A stretch of DNA of 64,000 bases from Eubacterium sp. (GCA_022511225.1 JAFLRZ010000002.1:62001-126000); one strand, 5' to 3'; positions 17,164 through 27,419 are shown, numbered from the stretch's first letter. Numbers and translations are program-made. Notes: generated by a model not told the origin, from the sequence alone.

Positions 17164-18852
17164 TCACATTACTTCAGGTGTGGTAATTTTCAGCATAGTT
17201 AAGATGTTTTTAATAGTATTCTTTACAGCCGTGCAAAGATAAAGTCTTGCGTTCATAAGACCCTCGTCATCAACCATAACACGCTGAGCATTGTAAAACT
17301 TATGAAACAGAGTTGCAAGCTCAATAACGTAATGTGTAATTTTTGCAGGGTCATAAGCTTTTGCGGCTGTAACTATTTCGCCTGTAAGCGCAGACAAATG
17401 TCTTATAAGCTCTTTTTCCTCCTTCGAGGTAAGAAGCAAAAGCTCCTCGTCTGTCGGAATCCTTATCTCTGCGCCCTGCTCCTTTGCTTTCTTGATTATA
17501 GAGCAGATACGAGCGTGAGCATACTGAACGTAGTAAACAGGATTTTCACTTGACTCCTTTGCCGCAAGCTCTAAATCAAAATCAAAGTGCGAATTAGGCT
17601 CACGAAGGTTGAAGAAAAATCTTGCCGCATCGAGCGGAACCTCATCAATAAGAGTATTAAGAGTAATCGCCTTGCCGGAACGCTTTGAAAGCTTAATAGT
17701 TTCTCCGTCACGAACAAGCCTTACCATCTGCATAATTACGGCATCAAGCCTGCCTGCATCAAGGCCGAGAGCAGTAAGTGCCGCTTTCATTCTTGGCACG
17801 TAGCCGTGATGGTCTGCGCCGAGAACGTCAATCGCCTTGTCAAACTTACGAACCTCAAGCTTGTTATAATGGTACGCAATGTCAGGCACGATATACGTCG
17901 GTATGCCGTTAGCACGAACAAGAACTATATCTTTATCATTGCCAAATTCTGAGGCTTTGAACCAGAGCGCTCCGTCTTGCTCGTAGGTAACACCCTTTTC
18001 TTTAAAAATGTTTATTATTTTTTCAACAGAGCCGTCGTTATGAAGCGTTGACTCCTTAAACCAATTATCATAAGTAATTCTGTATCTTCCTAAATCTCTT
18101 TCAAGACCTGCAATGTTTTTAGGAAGGGCAAAATCAACGAGTGCCTTTCGTCTTTCCTCACTGCTTGATGATACGAATTTATCACCGTATTCTTCAATAA
18201 ACGCCTCGGCATGATCTGTAATATCTGCTCCCTGATAAGCATCCTCGGGCATTTCAACAGAAGAATCAAAATGCTGAAGATATCTCACCTCAAGCGAGGT
18301 CGCAAATTTCTCTATCTGATTGCCTGCGTCGTTTACGTAAAACTCTCTGCCAACTTCAAAGCCTGCCCTGTCAAGAACTGCTGCAAGGCAGTCGCCGATA
18401 GCGCCGCCTCTTGCATTTCCTATGTGCATAGGCCCTGTCGGATTTGCTGAAACGAACTCAACGAGTACTCTTTTGCCTTGTCCGTAATCGGAGCGGCCGT
18501 AATCGTCACCGCAGGCAAATACGTCTTTTAATATTTCACTGTAATAGCTTTGCGACAAAAAGAAGTTGAGAAATCCGGGTCCTGCAATCTCTGCCCTCTC
18601 AAACAAAGTATCGCTCAAATCAATGTGCTTCACAATGGCATCCGCAATCATAACGGGAGCTTTTCTGAATACTCTTGCCCCTGCCATTGCTATATTTGAT
18701 GAGTAATCACCGTTGTCCTTATTTGCAGGTACTTCTATATTAAACTGCGGAATTTCTGCCTCAGGCAAATCACCTGCTTCTATTGCAGATTTGACTGCAA
18801 TAGTAAGCTTTTCCCTGAGAATGTTATTCGTTTTTTCAACTATTTTAGACAT
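17164..18852 (-). CDS. argS: Arginyl-tRNA synthetase
   Basis: VEFVSANPTGPMHIGNARGGAIGD, DVLGADHHGYVPRMKAAL, IKLSKRSGKAITL. Start at MSKIVEKTNN rather than the ORF-track start at 18936. Confidence 0.96.
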   Translation of the reverse strand: MSKIVEKTNNILREKLTIAVKSAIEAGDLPEAEIPQFNIEVPANKDNGDYSSNIAMAGARVFRKAPVMIADAIVKHIDLSDTLFERAEIAGPGFLNFFLSQSYYSEILKDVFACGDDYGRSDYGQGKRVLVEFVSANPTGPMHIGNARGGAIGDCLAAVLDRAGFEVGREFYVNDAGNQIEKFATSLEVRYLQHFDSSVEMPEDAYQGADITDHAEAFIEEYGDKFVSSSSEERRKALVDFALPKNIAGLERDLGRYRITYDNWFKESTLHNDGSVEKIINIFKEKGVTYEQDGALWFKASEFGNDKDIVLVRANGIPTYIVPDIAYHYNKLEVRKFDKAIDVLGADHHGYVPRMKAALTALGLDAGRLDAVIMQMVRLVRDGETIKLSKRSGKAITLNTLIDEVPLDAARFFFNLREPNSHFDFDLELAAKESSENPVYYVQYAHARICSIIKKAKEQGAEIRIPTDEELLLLTSKEEKELIRHLSALTGEIVTAAKAYDPAKITHYVIELATLFHKFYNAQRVMVDDEGLMNARLYLCTAVKNTIKNILTMLKITTPEVM

Positions 18853-19285
18853 TTTGTTTCTCCTGAATTTTACTGAACGTAAGTCTGATATCATTTTTAG
18901 AGGCAAGTGCACCATTAATATCAATATCGTAAGCAAGGTAAATACTGCCCTCGCCGTTTTCTACACTCGTTTCGATTTCGTGAGCCGTAATACCCATTAG
19001 TATATTGCCGTACTCGGTGCCGTAATGGCATTGAACTCTGCCTGATTTTTTTACACTCAGGCAGGAGCTTACTGCGCCTTTTCTTATTATTTCAGCCTCC
19101 CGACCGTCTTTTTTTACTATTACCGTAACGTCAATAGGTGCTGAAGGCGGTTCAGGCTGTTCACTGTACCTTATTATGTATGCAAAATCGTTTTCTTCTA
19201 TAGAGCCTGTTGTTGTAAGCTCTATTTCGTCCTTTTCATCGTCTATGCTTTGAGTGCCGACGATTTTTATTACCATTCTTGACAT
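18845..19285 (-). CDS. DUF1934-like beta-barrel protein
   Basis: 146 aa beta-rich; ends overlapping the argS start, a common Firmicutes arrangement. Confidence 0.75.
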   Translation of the reverse strand: MSRMVIKIVGTQSIDDEKDEIELTTTGSIEENDFAYIIRYSEQPEPPSAPIDVTVIVKKDGREAEIIRKGAVSSCLSVKKSGRVQCHYGTEYGNILMGITAHEIETSVENGEGSIYLAYDIDINGALASKNDIRLTFSKIQEKQNV

Positions 19286-19296
19286 ATTTTTAATTC

Positions 19297-20361
19297 CTAA
19301 AACCTTCCTCCGCGTTCAAGAGCGAAGCCGATAAGCTTATCAATAAGCTCCTTGTACGAAACGCCGACAGCTTCAAAAAGCTTTGGATACATACTTATAT
19401 CAGTCTGTCCGGGAATTGTGTTGATTTCGTTAAGAAGGATTCTGCCGTCTTCCGTCACGAAAAAGTCAACTCTTGCCATACCCTCACAGCCTAATGCCTT
19501 GTACGCCCTGACTGCCTGCTGTCTTACCTCGTTTCGCTTTTCTTCGCTGAGGAGTGCAGGGATATGAAGCTCGGACTGAGGATTGTTGTATTTTGCATCA
19601 AAATCATAAAAATCTGCCGCAGCAACAATCTGCCCTACCTCTGCTGCTACAGGCTCATTATTGCCCATAACTGCACATTCGACCTCACTGCCGCTGATAA
19701 ACTCCTCGAGCACAACCTTTTTATCCTCTTTGAATGCAACCTCCATTGCCGCATAAAGCTCTTCTTTGTTGTGCGCCTTGGATATCCCTACTGACGATCC
19801 TGCGTTTGCAGGCTTAACAAAAATCGGAAAGCCGAGCTTTTCTATAGCCGTATCAAGCTCTAAAGAAGGATTTTTTCTGTAGCTGAAAATGTTAATTGCG
19901 TACCATTTTGCCTGAGGGATTGAGTTTGCATCGGCAACGGCATTAGCAACGGCTTTATCCATACATATGCCTGATGACGTAGCATCACAACCGACATACG
20001 GAATCTGCGCAAGCTGTAAAAGCCCCTGAACGGTGCCGTCCTCGCCGTTTTTTCCGTGAAGTACAGGGAAAACTGCATCAAGCTTTATTATGTCGCCCTT
20101 AGAGGTTATAATTCCGTGCACCTGCGCATCAGGGCAGATAAATGCAGGAATAAGCTTGCTTGAAGCAAGCCATTTGTCTTGCGGTAAAAGCTCAACGTTA
20201 TCGTTATACAAAAGCCATTTGCCCTCTTTAGTAATGCCTAAAAGGACTACGTTATATTTTGAGTAATCTATATTTTTAATAATACTTTTTGCCGAAATAC
20301 AGCTTATATCGTGCTCTGAGGAAACACCGCCAAAAAGTATTGCTACTGTTTTTTTAATCAT
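19297..20361 (-). CDS. ddl: D-alanine--D-alanine ligase
   Basis: VAILFGGVSSEHDISCISA, LHGKNGEDGTVQGLLQLAQIPYVGC, FVKPANAGSSVGISKA, LLNEINTIPGQTDISMYPKL. Confidence 0.96.
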   Translation of the reverse strand: MIKKTVAILFGGVSSEHDISCISAKSIIKNIDYSKYNVVLLGITKEGKWLLYNDNVELLPQDKWLASSKLIPAFICPDAQVHGIITSKGDIIKLDAVFPVLHGKNGEDGTVQGLLQLAQIPYVGCDATSSGICMDKAVANAVADANSIPQAKWYAINIFSYRKNPSLELDTAIEKLGFPIFVKPANAGSSVGISKAHNKEELYAAMEVAFKEDKKVVLEEFISGSEVECAVMGNNEPVAAEVGQIVAAADFYDFDAKYNNPQSELHIPALLSEEKRNEVRQQAVRAYKALGCEGMARVDFFVTEDGRILLNEINTIPGQTDISMYPKLFEAVGVSYKELIDKLIGFALERGGRF

Positions 20362-20514
20362 ATGAACCCAGCTTTCATAAAATTATTCATAATATTGTAT
20401 CATAACTAAAAATAATAATCAATGTATTTTTTAATATATGACGTTAAAATATAAAATTTACAAAAGCTGCTGATTGTGCTACAATATTACGGACGGAGAA
20501 GCAGGAGTTGTTTT

Positions 20515-22080
20515 ATGGAAAAGAAAAGACAGATTTTAAATATCGTCAACTTTATCAGGGGCTTTGATTCTGAGCCTCAGCCACCGCTTGAAACGTATTA
20601 TACAGTAAAAAATCAGATAGATTTAATCGATAAATACAATTTCAAATCAACCTTTTTAATTCAGTATGATGCACTGCAGATGGATTATTTCAGAGAGCTT
20701 ATGCTTTCTCTTGACAAAAGCAGATATGAAATCGGTGTCTGGTTTGAGGTTATTAAGCCGCTTGCCGAGGACTGTGGTGTGGAATGGAAGTGCGACAGAG
20801 AATGGAGCGGACTTTGTAACTGCGGATATTCAATGGCATACAGCACCGATATAAGAGAAAGAATGATTGACAAGGTCTTTGAACAGTTTCAGGATATTTT
20901 CGGATATTATCCGCGTGTTTTCGGTGCATGGTTTTATGACACGTATACGATAAGATACATTAACGACAAATACGGACTCGATGCGCTTTGCAACTGCAAG
21001 GAGCAGTTCGGAACAGACGGCTATACTCTTTGGGGCGGATATTACGGGCAGGCTTATTATCCAAGCAGGACTAACGTATTTATTCCTGCGCAGAATGAGG
21101 ATGAGCAGATGAATATTCCGCTTTTTCGTATGCTCGGCTCGGATCAGGTATATCAATACGATTTCGGTACAAATGATGATTTAAGCCCTAAAAAATCACA
21201 GAGTGTAATAACCTTAGAGCCTGTTTATCACGATGCAGGAGGAGGTCTGCCGAAATGGGTGGACTGGTATCTGAAGGAAAACTTTAACGGCGAGTGCCTG
21301 AGCTTCGGCTACGCACAGGCAGGACAGGAAAACAGCTTCGGCTGGCAAAGAATGAAGGACGGACTGATTTACCAGTTCAAGCTGTTTTACGAGCTTCAGA
21401 ATCAGGGTAAAATCGAAATAGAACAGCTTGGTGAAAGCGGACGATGGTTTAAGGAAAAGTATAAATCAACACCTGCATCTGCAATTACTGCTCACAGTGC
21501 CTATGATGATCCGAGCAAGGACACCGTCTGGTACTGCAATAAAAATTACCGAATTAATTTGTATGGTGAAAACGGAAGCTTTCGTATTCGTGATTTGCAT
21601 ATTTTCGATGAAAGCATTGAGGATCCGTTTGAGCATACGGTATGTAAGGAGACATTTGCCGTTTACGAAACACTGCCCGTTGTTGACGGATACTTGTATA
21701 GCGGAAACAATATTAGGTCAGGTGCTCACTTTACCTCCTGCAACAGTGAAAAGAAAATAAGCTACGGCAAAATGCTTTTTAAAGAGCTTAGCAATAAGGA
21801 ATGTGAGGTAAAATTTGTTTCAGACGAAAATAATATTATTTTTAAGCTGAGCGAAACCGGTATAAAAATATCGGGTGATAAAGATTTTTCAGTCCAAAAT
21901 ATTATAGGCAGAAAATGCAAATTTCTCCCAAAAATCACCGTCTTCAGCGATAAAATGATTATTCTTGAATATCAAAATAAAAAATATGCCATAGAGCTGA
22001 CTTCAGGTAATTTTGAGAGCGATACAAAAATAATTTCAGAAAACTCAAAAATAGAAGCGACATTCAAGCTGATTAAATAA
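20515..22080 (+). CDS. Polysaccharide deacetylase-fold-like protein of uncertain function
   Basis: N-terminal region DKYNFKSTFLIQYDAL...YEIGVWFEVIKPL...FGAWFYDTYTIRYI resembles the NodB/GH57-like barrel; C-terminal beta-rich. Start at MEKKRQ (20515). Confidence 0.55.
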   Translation: MEKKRQILNIVNFIRGFDSEPQPPLETYYTVKNQIDLIDKYNFKSTFLIQYDALQMDYFRELMLSLDKSRYEIGVWFEVIKPLAEDCGVEWKCDREWSGLCNCGYSMAYSTDIRERMIDKVFEQFQDIFGYYPRVFGAWFYDTYTIRYINDKYGLDALCNCKEQFGTDGYTLWGGYYGQAYYPSRTNVFIPAQNEDEQMNIPLFRMLGSDQVYQYDFGTNDDLSPKKSQSVITLEPVYHDAGGGLPKWVDWYLKENFNGECLSFGYAQAGQENSFGWQRMKDGLIYQFKLFYELQNQGKIEIEQLGESGRWFKEKYKSTPASAITAHSAYDDPSKDTVWYCNKNYRINLYGENGSFRIRDLHIFDESIEDPFEHTVCKETFAVYETLPVVDGYLYSGNNIRSGAHFTSCNSEKKISYGKMLFKELSNKECEVKFVSDENNIIFKLSETGIKISGDKDFSVQNIIGRKCKFLPKITVFSDKMIILEYQNKKYAIELTSGNFESDTKIISENSKIEATFKLIK

Positions 22081-22093
22081 TAAGGAGCACATT

Positions 22094-23572
22094 ATGACAA
22101 AGCAAGAATATTTAACCCTGATAGATACTGTAATAGAAAACGGAAAATACAAGGATGACTGGGCGTCCTTATCTCATCACAAAACACCTGATTGGTTTGT
22201 GAATGATAAATTCGGAATTTTTATTCATTTCGGAATTTACAGCGTGCCTGCATTTGGAAACGAATGGTACGCAAGGGCAATGTACGACAAAAACGAAAGA
22301 GAATTTGTGCATCACGTTAAAACCTACGGAAATCAGAATGAGTTTGGATACAAGGATTTTATCCCTATGTTCAAGGCTGAAAAATTCAATGCCGGTGAAT
22401 GGGCTGATTTGTTTAAAAAATCGGGTGCAAAATACGTTATGCCTGTTGCGGAGCATCACGACGGCTTTGCTATGTACGAAACAGATTTTAACCGCTGGAA
22501 TGCGAAAAAAATGGGACCCTGCAAGGATATTGTCGGCGAGCTGAAAAATGCCTGCGATGAAAAGAATCTTGTATTCTGCGCATCATCACACAGAGCAGAG
22601 CACTACTTCTTTATGAATATGGGCAGAACGTTTGACAGTGACGTAAACAACGATGAATACGCAGATTTTTACGGTCCTGCATACTACTGCCCCGAATTTG
22701 ACAGTGGCACAGTTCACGGGACTACAGCCGATACTTACTCAAGAGGTGCAAGTCAGGAATGGCTTGAGGACTGGCTCGTGCGCACCTGTGAGCTTATAGA
22801 TAAATATCAGCCTAAGATTATGTATTTTGACTGGTGGATACACAATCATTCCTTCAAACCGTATCTCAAAAAGCTTGCTGCTTATTACTACAACAGAGCA
22901 GAGGAATGGGGCAAGGAGGTAACTATCAACTACAAGCACGAGGCTTTTCCGCCGACTGTTGCAACCTTTGACGTTGAACGAGGAGCACTTACGGACATTT
23001 CACCTGTACCGTGGCAGACAGACACAGCAATAGGTAAAAAATCATGGGGCTATATTACGGATAATGAATACAAGCCCGCAAGGCAGATAATCTGCGATTT
23101 AGTCGATATAGTCAGCAAAAACGGTAATCTGCTCATCAATATCGGCCCGAAGGCAGACGGCACGATTACAGAAGAAGAAACCAAGGTACTGCTTGGAATA
23201 GGCGAATGGCTTAATGCAAACGGTGAGGGCATTTACGGCACTACGTTCTGGAAGCAGTTTGGCGAAGGCGAGGTAAACGCAGAGGAAGGCTTCTTTAAGG
23301 ATTATCACGAAAAGAAATTTACGTCTGAAGATTTCAGATTTACATACAAAAACGGCTTTGTTTATGCTTTTCAGATGAGACCTGACGGAAACGACGTGAA
23401 AATAAAGGCATTTGCAAAGCATAATCCACACGATTTTATCGTAAGCTCCGTCACTCTGCTTTCAACAAATGAAAGATTAGAGTTTGAAAGAACAGCAAAT
23501 GAAATGATTATAAAGGCAAACGATGACTTTAAGTCGGATAATCCTATCTGCTTCAAAATTGAAATTAATTAA
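22094..23572 (+). CDS. Alpha-L-fucosidase (GH29-like)
   Basis: WFVNDKFGIFIHFGIYSVPAFGNEWYARAMY, AKYVMPVAEHHDGFAMYET, SKNGNLLINIGPKADGTI. Confidence 0.92.
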   Translation: MTKQEYLTLIDTVIENGKYKDDWASLSHHKTPDWFVNDKFGIFIHFGIYSVPAFGNEWYARAMYDKNEREFVHHVKTYGNQNEFGYKDFIPMFKAEKFNAGEWADLFKKSGAKYVMPVAEHHDGFAMYETDFNRWNAKKMGPCKDIVGELKNACDEKNLVFCASSHRAEHYFFMNMGRTFDSDVNNDEYADFYGPAYYCPEFDSGTVHGTTADTYSRGASQEWLEDWLVRTCELIDKYQPKIMYFDWWIHNHSFKPYLKKLAAYYYNRAEEWGKEVTINYKHEAFPPTVATFDVERGALTDISPVPWQTDTAIGKKSWGYITDNEYKPARQIICDLVDIVSKNGNLLINIGPKADGTITEEETKVLLGIGEWLNANGEGIYGTTFWKQFGEGEVNAEEGFFKDYHEKKFTSEDFRFTYKNGFVYAFQMRPDGNDVKIKAFAKHNPHDFIVSSVTLLSTNERLEFERTANEMIIKANDDFKSDNPICFKIEIN

Positions 23573-23616
23573 AGTCATTTAAATTAAAAAGCCGCTTTTT
23601 TACAGTAATAGTTTAT

Positions 23617-23650
23617 GGTGAGGTGATTTTATACCTCACCTTTATTTTTT
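23617..23650 (+). terminator. Terminator after the fucosidase gene
   Basis: ggtgaggt - gattttat - acctcacc tttatttttt. Confidence 0.8.
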
Positions 23651-23663
23651 ATGCAAATTATTG

Positions 23664-23712
23664 TTGACAAGGAAACATTATTGTGCTATATTGTTTCCAC
23701 AGAAACAATATA
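23664..23712 (+). promoter_or_regulatory. Promoter plus MarR operator upstream of marR-mate
   Basis: TTGACA (23664) - 17 nt - TATATT (23687); perfect 11-bp-arm palindrome TATATTGTTTC-CACA-GAAACAATATA (23687-23712) overlapping the -10. Confidence 0.75.
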
Positions 23713-23725
23713 GGCGGTAATTGAT

Positions 23726-24175
23726 ATGAACAAGGATTTAATTTCATTATTAAAAGAGTACGGTGACAAGCAGGAAATATTGTCGAAATTGTGTGAAAGC
23801 GAAGAGCTCAGAAAATACAATAATTCAGAACTGCATATTATCGCCGCTATAGGAGATTTGAAAAATCCGAACGTCACCTCAATTGCTCGGCATATGGGTA
23901 TGACAAAAGGCGGTATAAGTAAAAATATCAAAAAGCTTATCGGTGCAGGACTTGTTAACACCTATCAGGAAGATAACAATAATAAAAAGATTTTTTACAG
24001 TCTGACAGACAGAGGTAAAAAGATTTATGACAAACATGCTGTTGCACATAAAAGCTGGATAGAAAGAGATAACGTTTTTATTTCTCAATTTTCTGAGGAT
24101 AAAATTAATGTTGTTACAGAATTTCTTGAGGGTTATGTTGAGCATCTCGAAAAAGAAATTGAGAAAAGGATTTAA
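23726..24175 (+). CDS. MarR family transcriptional regulator
   Basis: NPNVTSIARHMGMTKGGISKNIKKLIGAGLVNTYQEDNNNKKIFYSLTDRGKKIY wHTH. Confidence 0.9.
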   Translation: MNKDLISLLKEYGDKQEILSKLCESEELRKYNNSELHIIAAIGDLKNPNVTSIARHMGMTKGGISKNIKKLIGAGLVNTYQEDNNNKKIFYSLTDRGKKIYDKHAVAHKSWIERDNVFISQFSEDKINVVTEFLEGYVEHLEKEIEKRI

Positions 24176-24178
24176 GCT

Positions 24179-25537
24179 ATGAAACAAAAATCAGAAAGCA
24201 CTGAAATATTTGAAACACTGCCGATACCGAAAGCATTAAAAGCAATGGCAGTTCCGACTGTTATAAGCCAGATTATCGTGCTGATATATAACTTGGCTGA
24301 TACTTTTTACGTCGGACAGACAAACAATCCATATATGGTTGCAGCTACATCATTGATACTGCCCGTATTTAATATTACACTTTCGCTTGCAAGTCTTACA
24401 GGAGTCGGCGGCGGGTCGCTGATTTCAAGATTATTGGGCGAAAACAGACACGATGAAGCGAAAAAGGTCAGCAGCTTCAGTATCTATTTGTCCATTGCGG
24501 TTACTGCAATATTTTCTTTATCAATGGCTGTCTTTATGGAGCCGATACTTAAACTGCTCGGTGCAGGCGAAAATACTTATTTATACGCTAAGCAGTATGC
24601 ACTTTGCGTTATCGTTTTCGGCGGTATTCCGACAGTATTATCAAACGTATTATCCAACCTATTAAGAAGCGTCGGTATGTCTAAGCAGGCGGGAATAGGC
24701 ATAACTACGGGCGGTCTGATTAATATAGCATTAGACCCGCTGTTTATGTTTGTAATTCTGCCGAAAGGATACGAAATATTAGGTGTTGGCATTGCTACCT
24801 GCCTGTCAAATTGTATTGCCTGTATTTATTTTCTCGGCGTTATATATAAAATCAGGAAGAACTCAGTTGTCAGCCTGAGTATAAAGCTCGGTTTTCCTGA
24901 CAGAAAAAGTGTTTCTTCTCTATTTAACGTCGGCATACCGTCTGCACTTGCGACTCTGCTTTTTGACCTTGACTATATCGTAATAGATAAGCTGATGGTA
25001 GCTTACGGCGATATTTCTCTTGCCGCAATAGGTATTGTCTTAAAGGCTGAGCGACTCCCGCTCAACGTAGGAATAGGTATATGCCAGGGTATGCTGCCGA
25101 TTGTTGCGTATAACTATTCATCAAAGAATTATAAGCGAATGAATGACACCGTTAAATATTCAAGGAACGTGGGCTTAATTACTGCTGCTGTAAGCATCGT
25201 CTTTTATGAAATACTTGCGAGATACATAATAAGGCTCTTTATTGCAGAATCTCAGACAGTTTTGCTTGCAACTGATTTTCTCAGAATAAGAATACTCGCA
25301 ACGCCGTTGATGTTCTTAAGCTTCTTTACGGTGCACATTTTCCAAGCCTTCGGCAAAGGCAACAAGGCACTGTTTCTCGGTGTTATGAGATGGGTAGCCT
25401 TCAACATTCCAATGCTGTTTATTCTTAACAGTATCATAGGAATGTACGGTATAGTATGGTCACAGATTACGGCTGATATATTGACCGTTGCCTTGTCTGT
25501 TTACGTCTACAAAAAATATAAATCAACTATAAAATAA
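24179..25537 (+). CDS. MATE family efflux transporter
   Basis: 452 aa, 12 TM-like; LADTFYVGQTN, GVGGGSLISRLLGENR motifs; 3 nt after MarR. Confidence 0.92.
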   Translation: MKQKSESTEIFETLPIPKALKAMAVPTVISQIIVLIYNLADTFYVGQTNNPYMVAATSLILPVFNITLSLASLTGVGGGSLISRLLGENRHDEAKKVSSFSIYLSIAVTAIFSLSMAVFMEPILKLLGAGENTYLYAKQYALCVIVFGGIPTVLSNVLSNLLRSVGMSKQAGIGITTGGLINIALDPLFMFVILPKGYEILGVGIATCLSNCIACIYFLGVIYKIRKNSVVSLSIKLGFPDRKSVSSLFNVGIPSALATLLFDLDYIVIDKLMVAYGDISLAAIGIVLKAERLPLNVGIGICQGMLPIVAYNYSSKNYKRMNDTVKYSRNVGLITAAVSIVFYEILARYIIRLFIAESQTVLLATDFLRIRILATPLMFLSFFTVHIFQAFGKGNKALFLGVMRWVAFNIPMLFILNSIIGMYGIVWSQITADILTVALSVYVYKKYKSTIK

Positions 25538-25556
25538 TAAGTCGCTGATAAATTTT

Positions 25557-25594
25557 AAAGAGCATCGTTACTACGATGCTCTTTGCAGTTTTTA
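25557..25594 (+). terminator. Terminator after the MATE gene
   Basis: aaagagcatcgta-c-tacgatgctcttt followed by gcagttttt. Confidence 0.8.
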
Positions 25595-25677
25595 TTGACA
25601 TAATATAATTCAACGTTATCGGCATTATCAAATTTGATTTAATAAATACAGTCATTTTATATGAAAATATAGTTTAT

Positions 25678-25721
25678 ATGCTCCCCCGGGGGTTGTGGAG
25701 CATTAATATTTTTGGTATAAT
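25678..25721 (+). promoter_or_regulatory. ECF operon promoter with inverted repeat over the -35
   Basis: Inverted repeat atgctcc...ggagcat (25678-25703) around cccgggggttgt; TTGTGG (25693) - 17 nt - TATAAT (25716). Confidence 0.55.
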
Positions 25722-25749
25722 AAACCGATTTTGAAAGGGTGTGATTAAA

Positions 25750-26577
25750 ATGGGTATTATTGAAATAGCTGATTTGTCATACTCCTATCAGGAATCTCCA
25801 AAAAGGGCACTTGATAAAATAAATATCAACATTGAGCAAGGTGAATTTGTTGCAATTATAGGTAAGAACGGCTGCGGCAAGTCGACTCTTGCAAAGCACA
25901 TAAACGTGCTTATACCTACAGATAAAGGCAAAATTACCGTTGCAGGTCTTGACGGCAGTCTTAAAAGAAACTTTCGGGAAATCAGGAAGCAATGCGGTAT
26001 GGTGTTTCAAAATCCCGATAATCAGTTTGTGTCGAGCGTCGTGGAGGAGGATATTGCATTCGGACTTGAAAACTACGATTATCCTGAAAACAAGATAGAA
26101 AGCAGAATAAAAGAAGTGCTCGAAGCTGTCGATATGAAAGACAGTGAAAAACGTTCTCCTCATATGCTTTCGGGCGGACAGAAGCAGAGAATAGCCATAG
26201 CAGGTGTGCTTGCAATCAACCCTGACATTATGATTTTTGATGAGGTTACCACTATGCTTGACCCGACAGGTAAAAAGGAAGTGCTCCGGACAATCAAAAA
26301 GCTTAATCAGGAAGATGGCAAGACAGTCATAATGATTACGCACAATATTGAAGAGACTGCTTTTGCTGATAAAATCATTGTAATGGATGACGGCAAAATA
26401 CTCGGCTGTGGCACACCGAGGAAAATTTTGGCAGATGAAAAACTGCTTATGAGTGCCGGACTTACACCGCCATTACCTGTAAAAATATACTTTGAGCTTA
26501 AGAAAAACGGCATAGAACTTGCAAAATGCCCTATTAATAACGAAGAACTTACGGAGCTGTTATGCCGATTATATTAG
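25750..26577 (+). CDS. ecfA1: ECF transporter energy-coupling ATPase A1
   Basis: GKNGCGKSTLAKHINVLIPTDKGKI, FQNPDNQFVSSVVEEDIAFG, LSGGQKQRIAIAGVLA, IMIFDEVTTMLDP. Confidence 0.93.
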   Translation: MGIIEIADLSYSYQESPKRALDKININIEQGEFVAIIGKNGCGKSTLAKHINVLIPTDKGKITVAGLDGSLKRNFREIRKQCGMVFQNPDNQFVSSVVEEDIAFGLENYDYPENKIESRIKEVLEAVDMKDSEKRSPHMLSGGQKQRIAIAGVLAINPDIMIFDEVTTMLDPTGKKEVLRTIKKLNQEDGKTVIMITHNIEETAFADKIIVMDDGKILGCGTPRKILADEKLLMSAGLTPPLPVKIYFELKKNGIELAKCPINNEELTELLCRLY

Positions 26578-27419
26578 AAAACGTATCATATACATATGCA
26601 CCGAAAACACCTTTTGAACATACGGCGTTAAGGAACGTATCGTTAAAAATTGAAGACGGCGAATTTGTCGGTATAATGGGAAAAACAGGCTGCGGCAAAT
26701 CAACGTTACTGCAGATTATTGACGGACTTATTTCGCCAAATCAGGGCAGGGCACTGCTTGACGGCAGGGATATAAACGAAAGGCACTACACAAGAAGCGA
26801 GCTTCGCGAAAAAATAGGCGTAGTCTTTCAGTATCCCGAATATCAGCTTTTTGAAACGACAGTTGAAAAGGATGTTTTCTTTGGTCTGAAGCACCATAAA
26901 ATTAGTAAAGAACAGAAAAAGAAGCAGGTTAAAGAGGCGCTTGAGCTTGTCGGCTTTGATTACAAAAAGGTCCGTGAGCTCTCCCCTTTTGGGTTTTCAG
27001 GCGGTGAAAAACGTCGGCTTGCGATTGCGTGCGTGCTTGCCTGCAAACCGAAAATACTGATACTTGACGAGCCTGTAGCAAGCCTTGATTCCACAGGTCG
27101 CAAAGAATTTTTGACTCTGCTGAAAAAGCTTAATGATAACGGCACTACGATTATAATGATTTCGCACAATACCGATGCACTTGCAGAGTACGCAAAGCGA
27201 ATTATCGTTATGGATAACGGAAGTATCATCCGTGATGACAGTGCAAAAAACGTGCTGAGTGACTGCGATTTTCTTATGAATAACGGACTTCAATCAGGGC
27301 AGGTCAGTGAAATTGTACAGACTATGAAAAGCAGAGGAATTGATATTCCTCAAGGCATCATTAAATACGATGAGCTTCTTTCTTTTCTTATTAATAATAG
27401 AAAGGAGCAAGGTATATGA
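26562..27419 (+). CDS. ecfA2: ECF transporter energy-coupling ATPase A2
   Basis: GKTGCGKSTLLQIIDGLI, FQYPEYQLFETTVEKDVFFG, FSGGEKRRLAIACVLA, ILILDEPVASLDS. Confidence 0.93.
   Translation: MPIILENVSYTYAPKTPFEHTALRNVSLKIEDGEFVGIMGKTGCGKSTLLQIIDGLISPNQGRALLDGRDINERHYTRSELREKIGVVFQYPEYQLFETTVEKDVFFGLKHHKISKEQKKKQVKEALELVGFDYKKVRELSPFGFSGGEKRRLAIACVLACKPKILILDEPVASLDSTGRKEFLTLLKKLNDNGTTIIMISHNTDALAEYAKRIIVMDNGSIIRDDSAKNVLSDCDFLMNNGLQSGQVSEIVQTMKSRGIDIPQGIIKYDELLSFLINNRKEQGI

Noticed and set aside
25777-26343. 188-aa antisense ORF opposite ecfA1
   Set aside because: Shadow ORF of a conserved ABC ATPase; no independent support.
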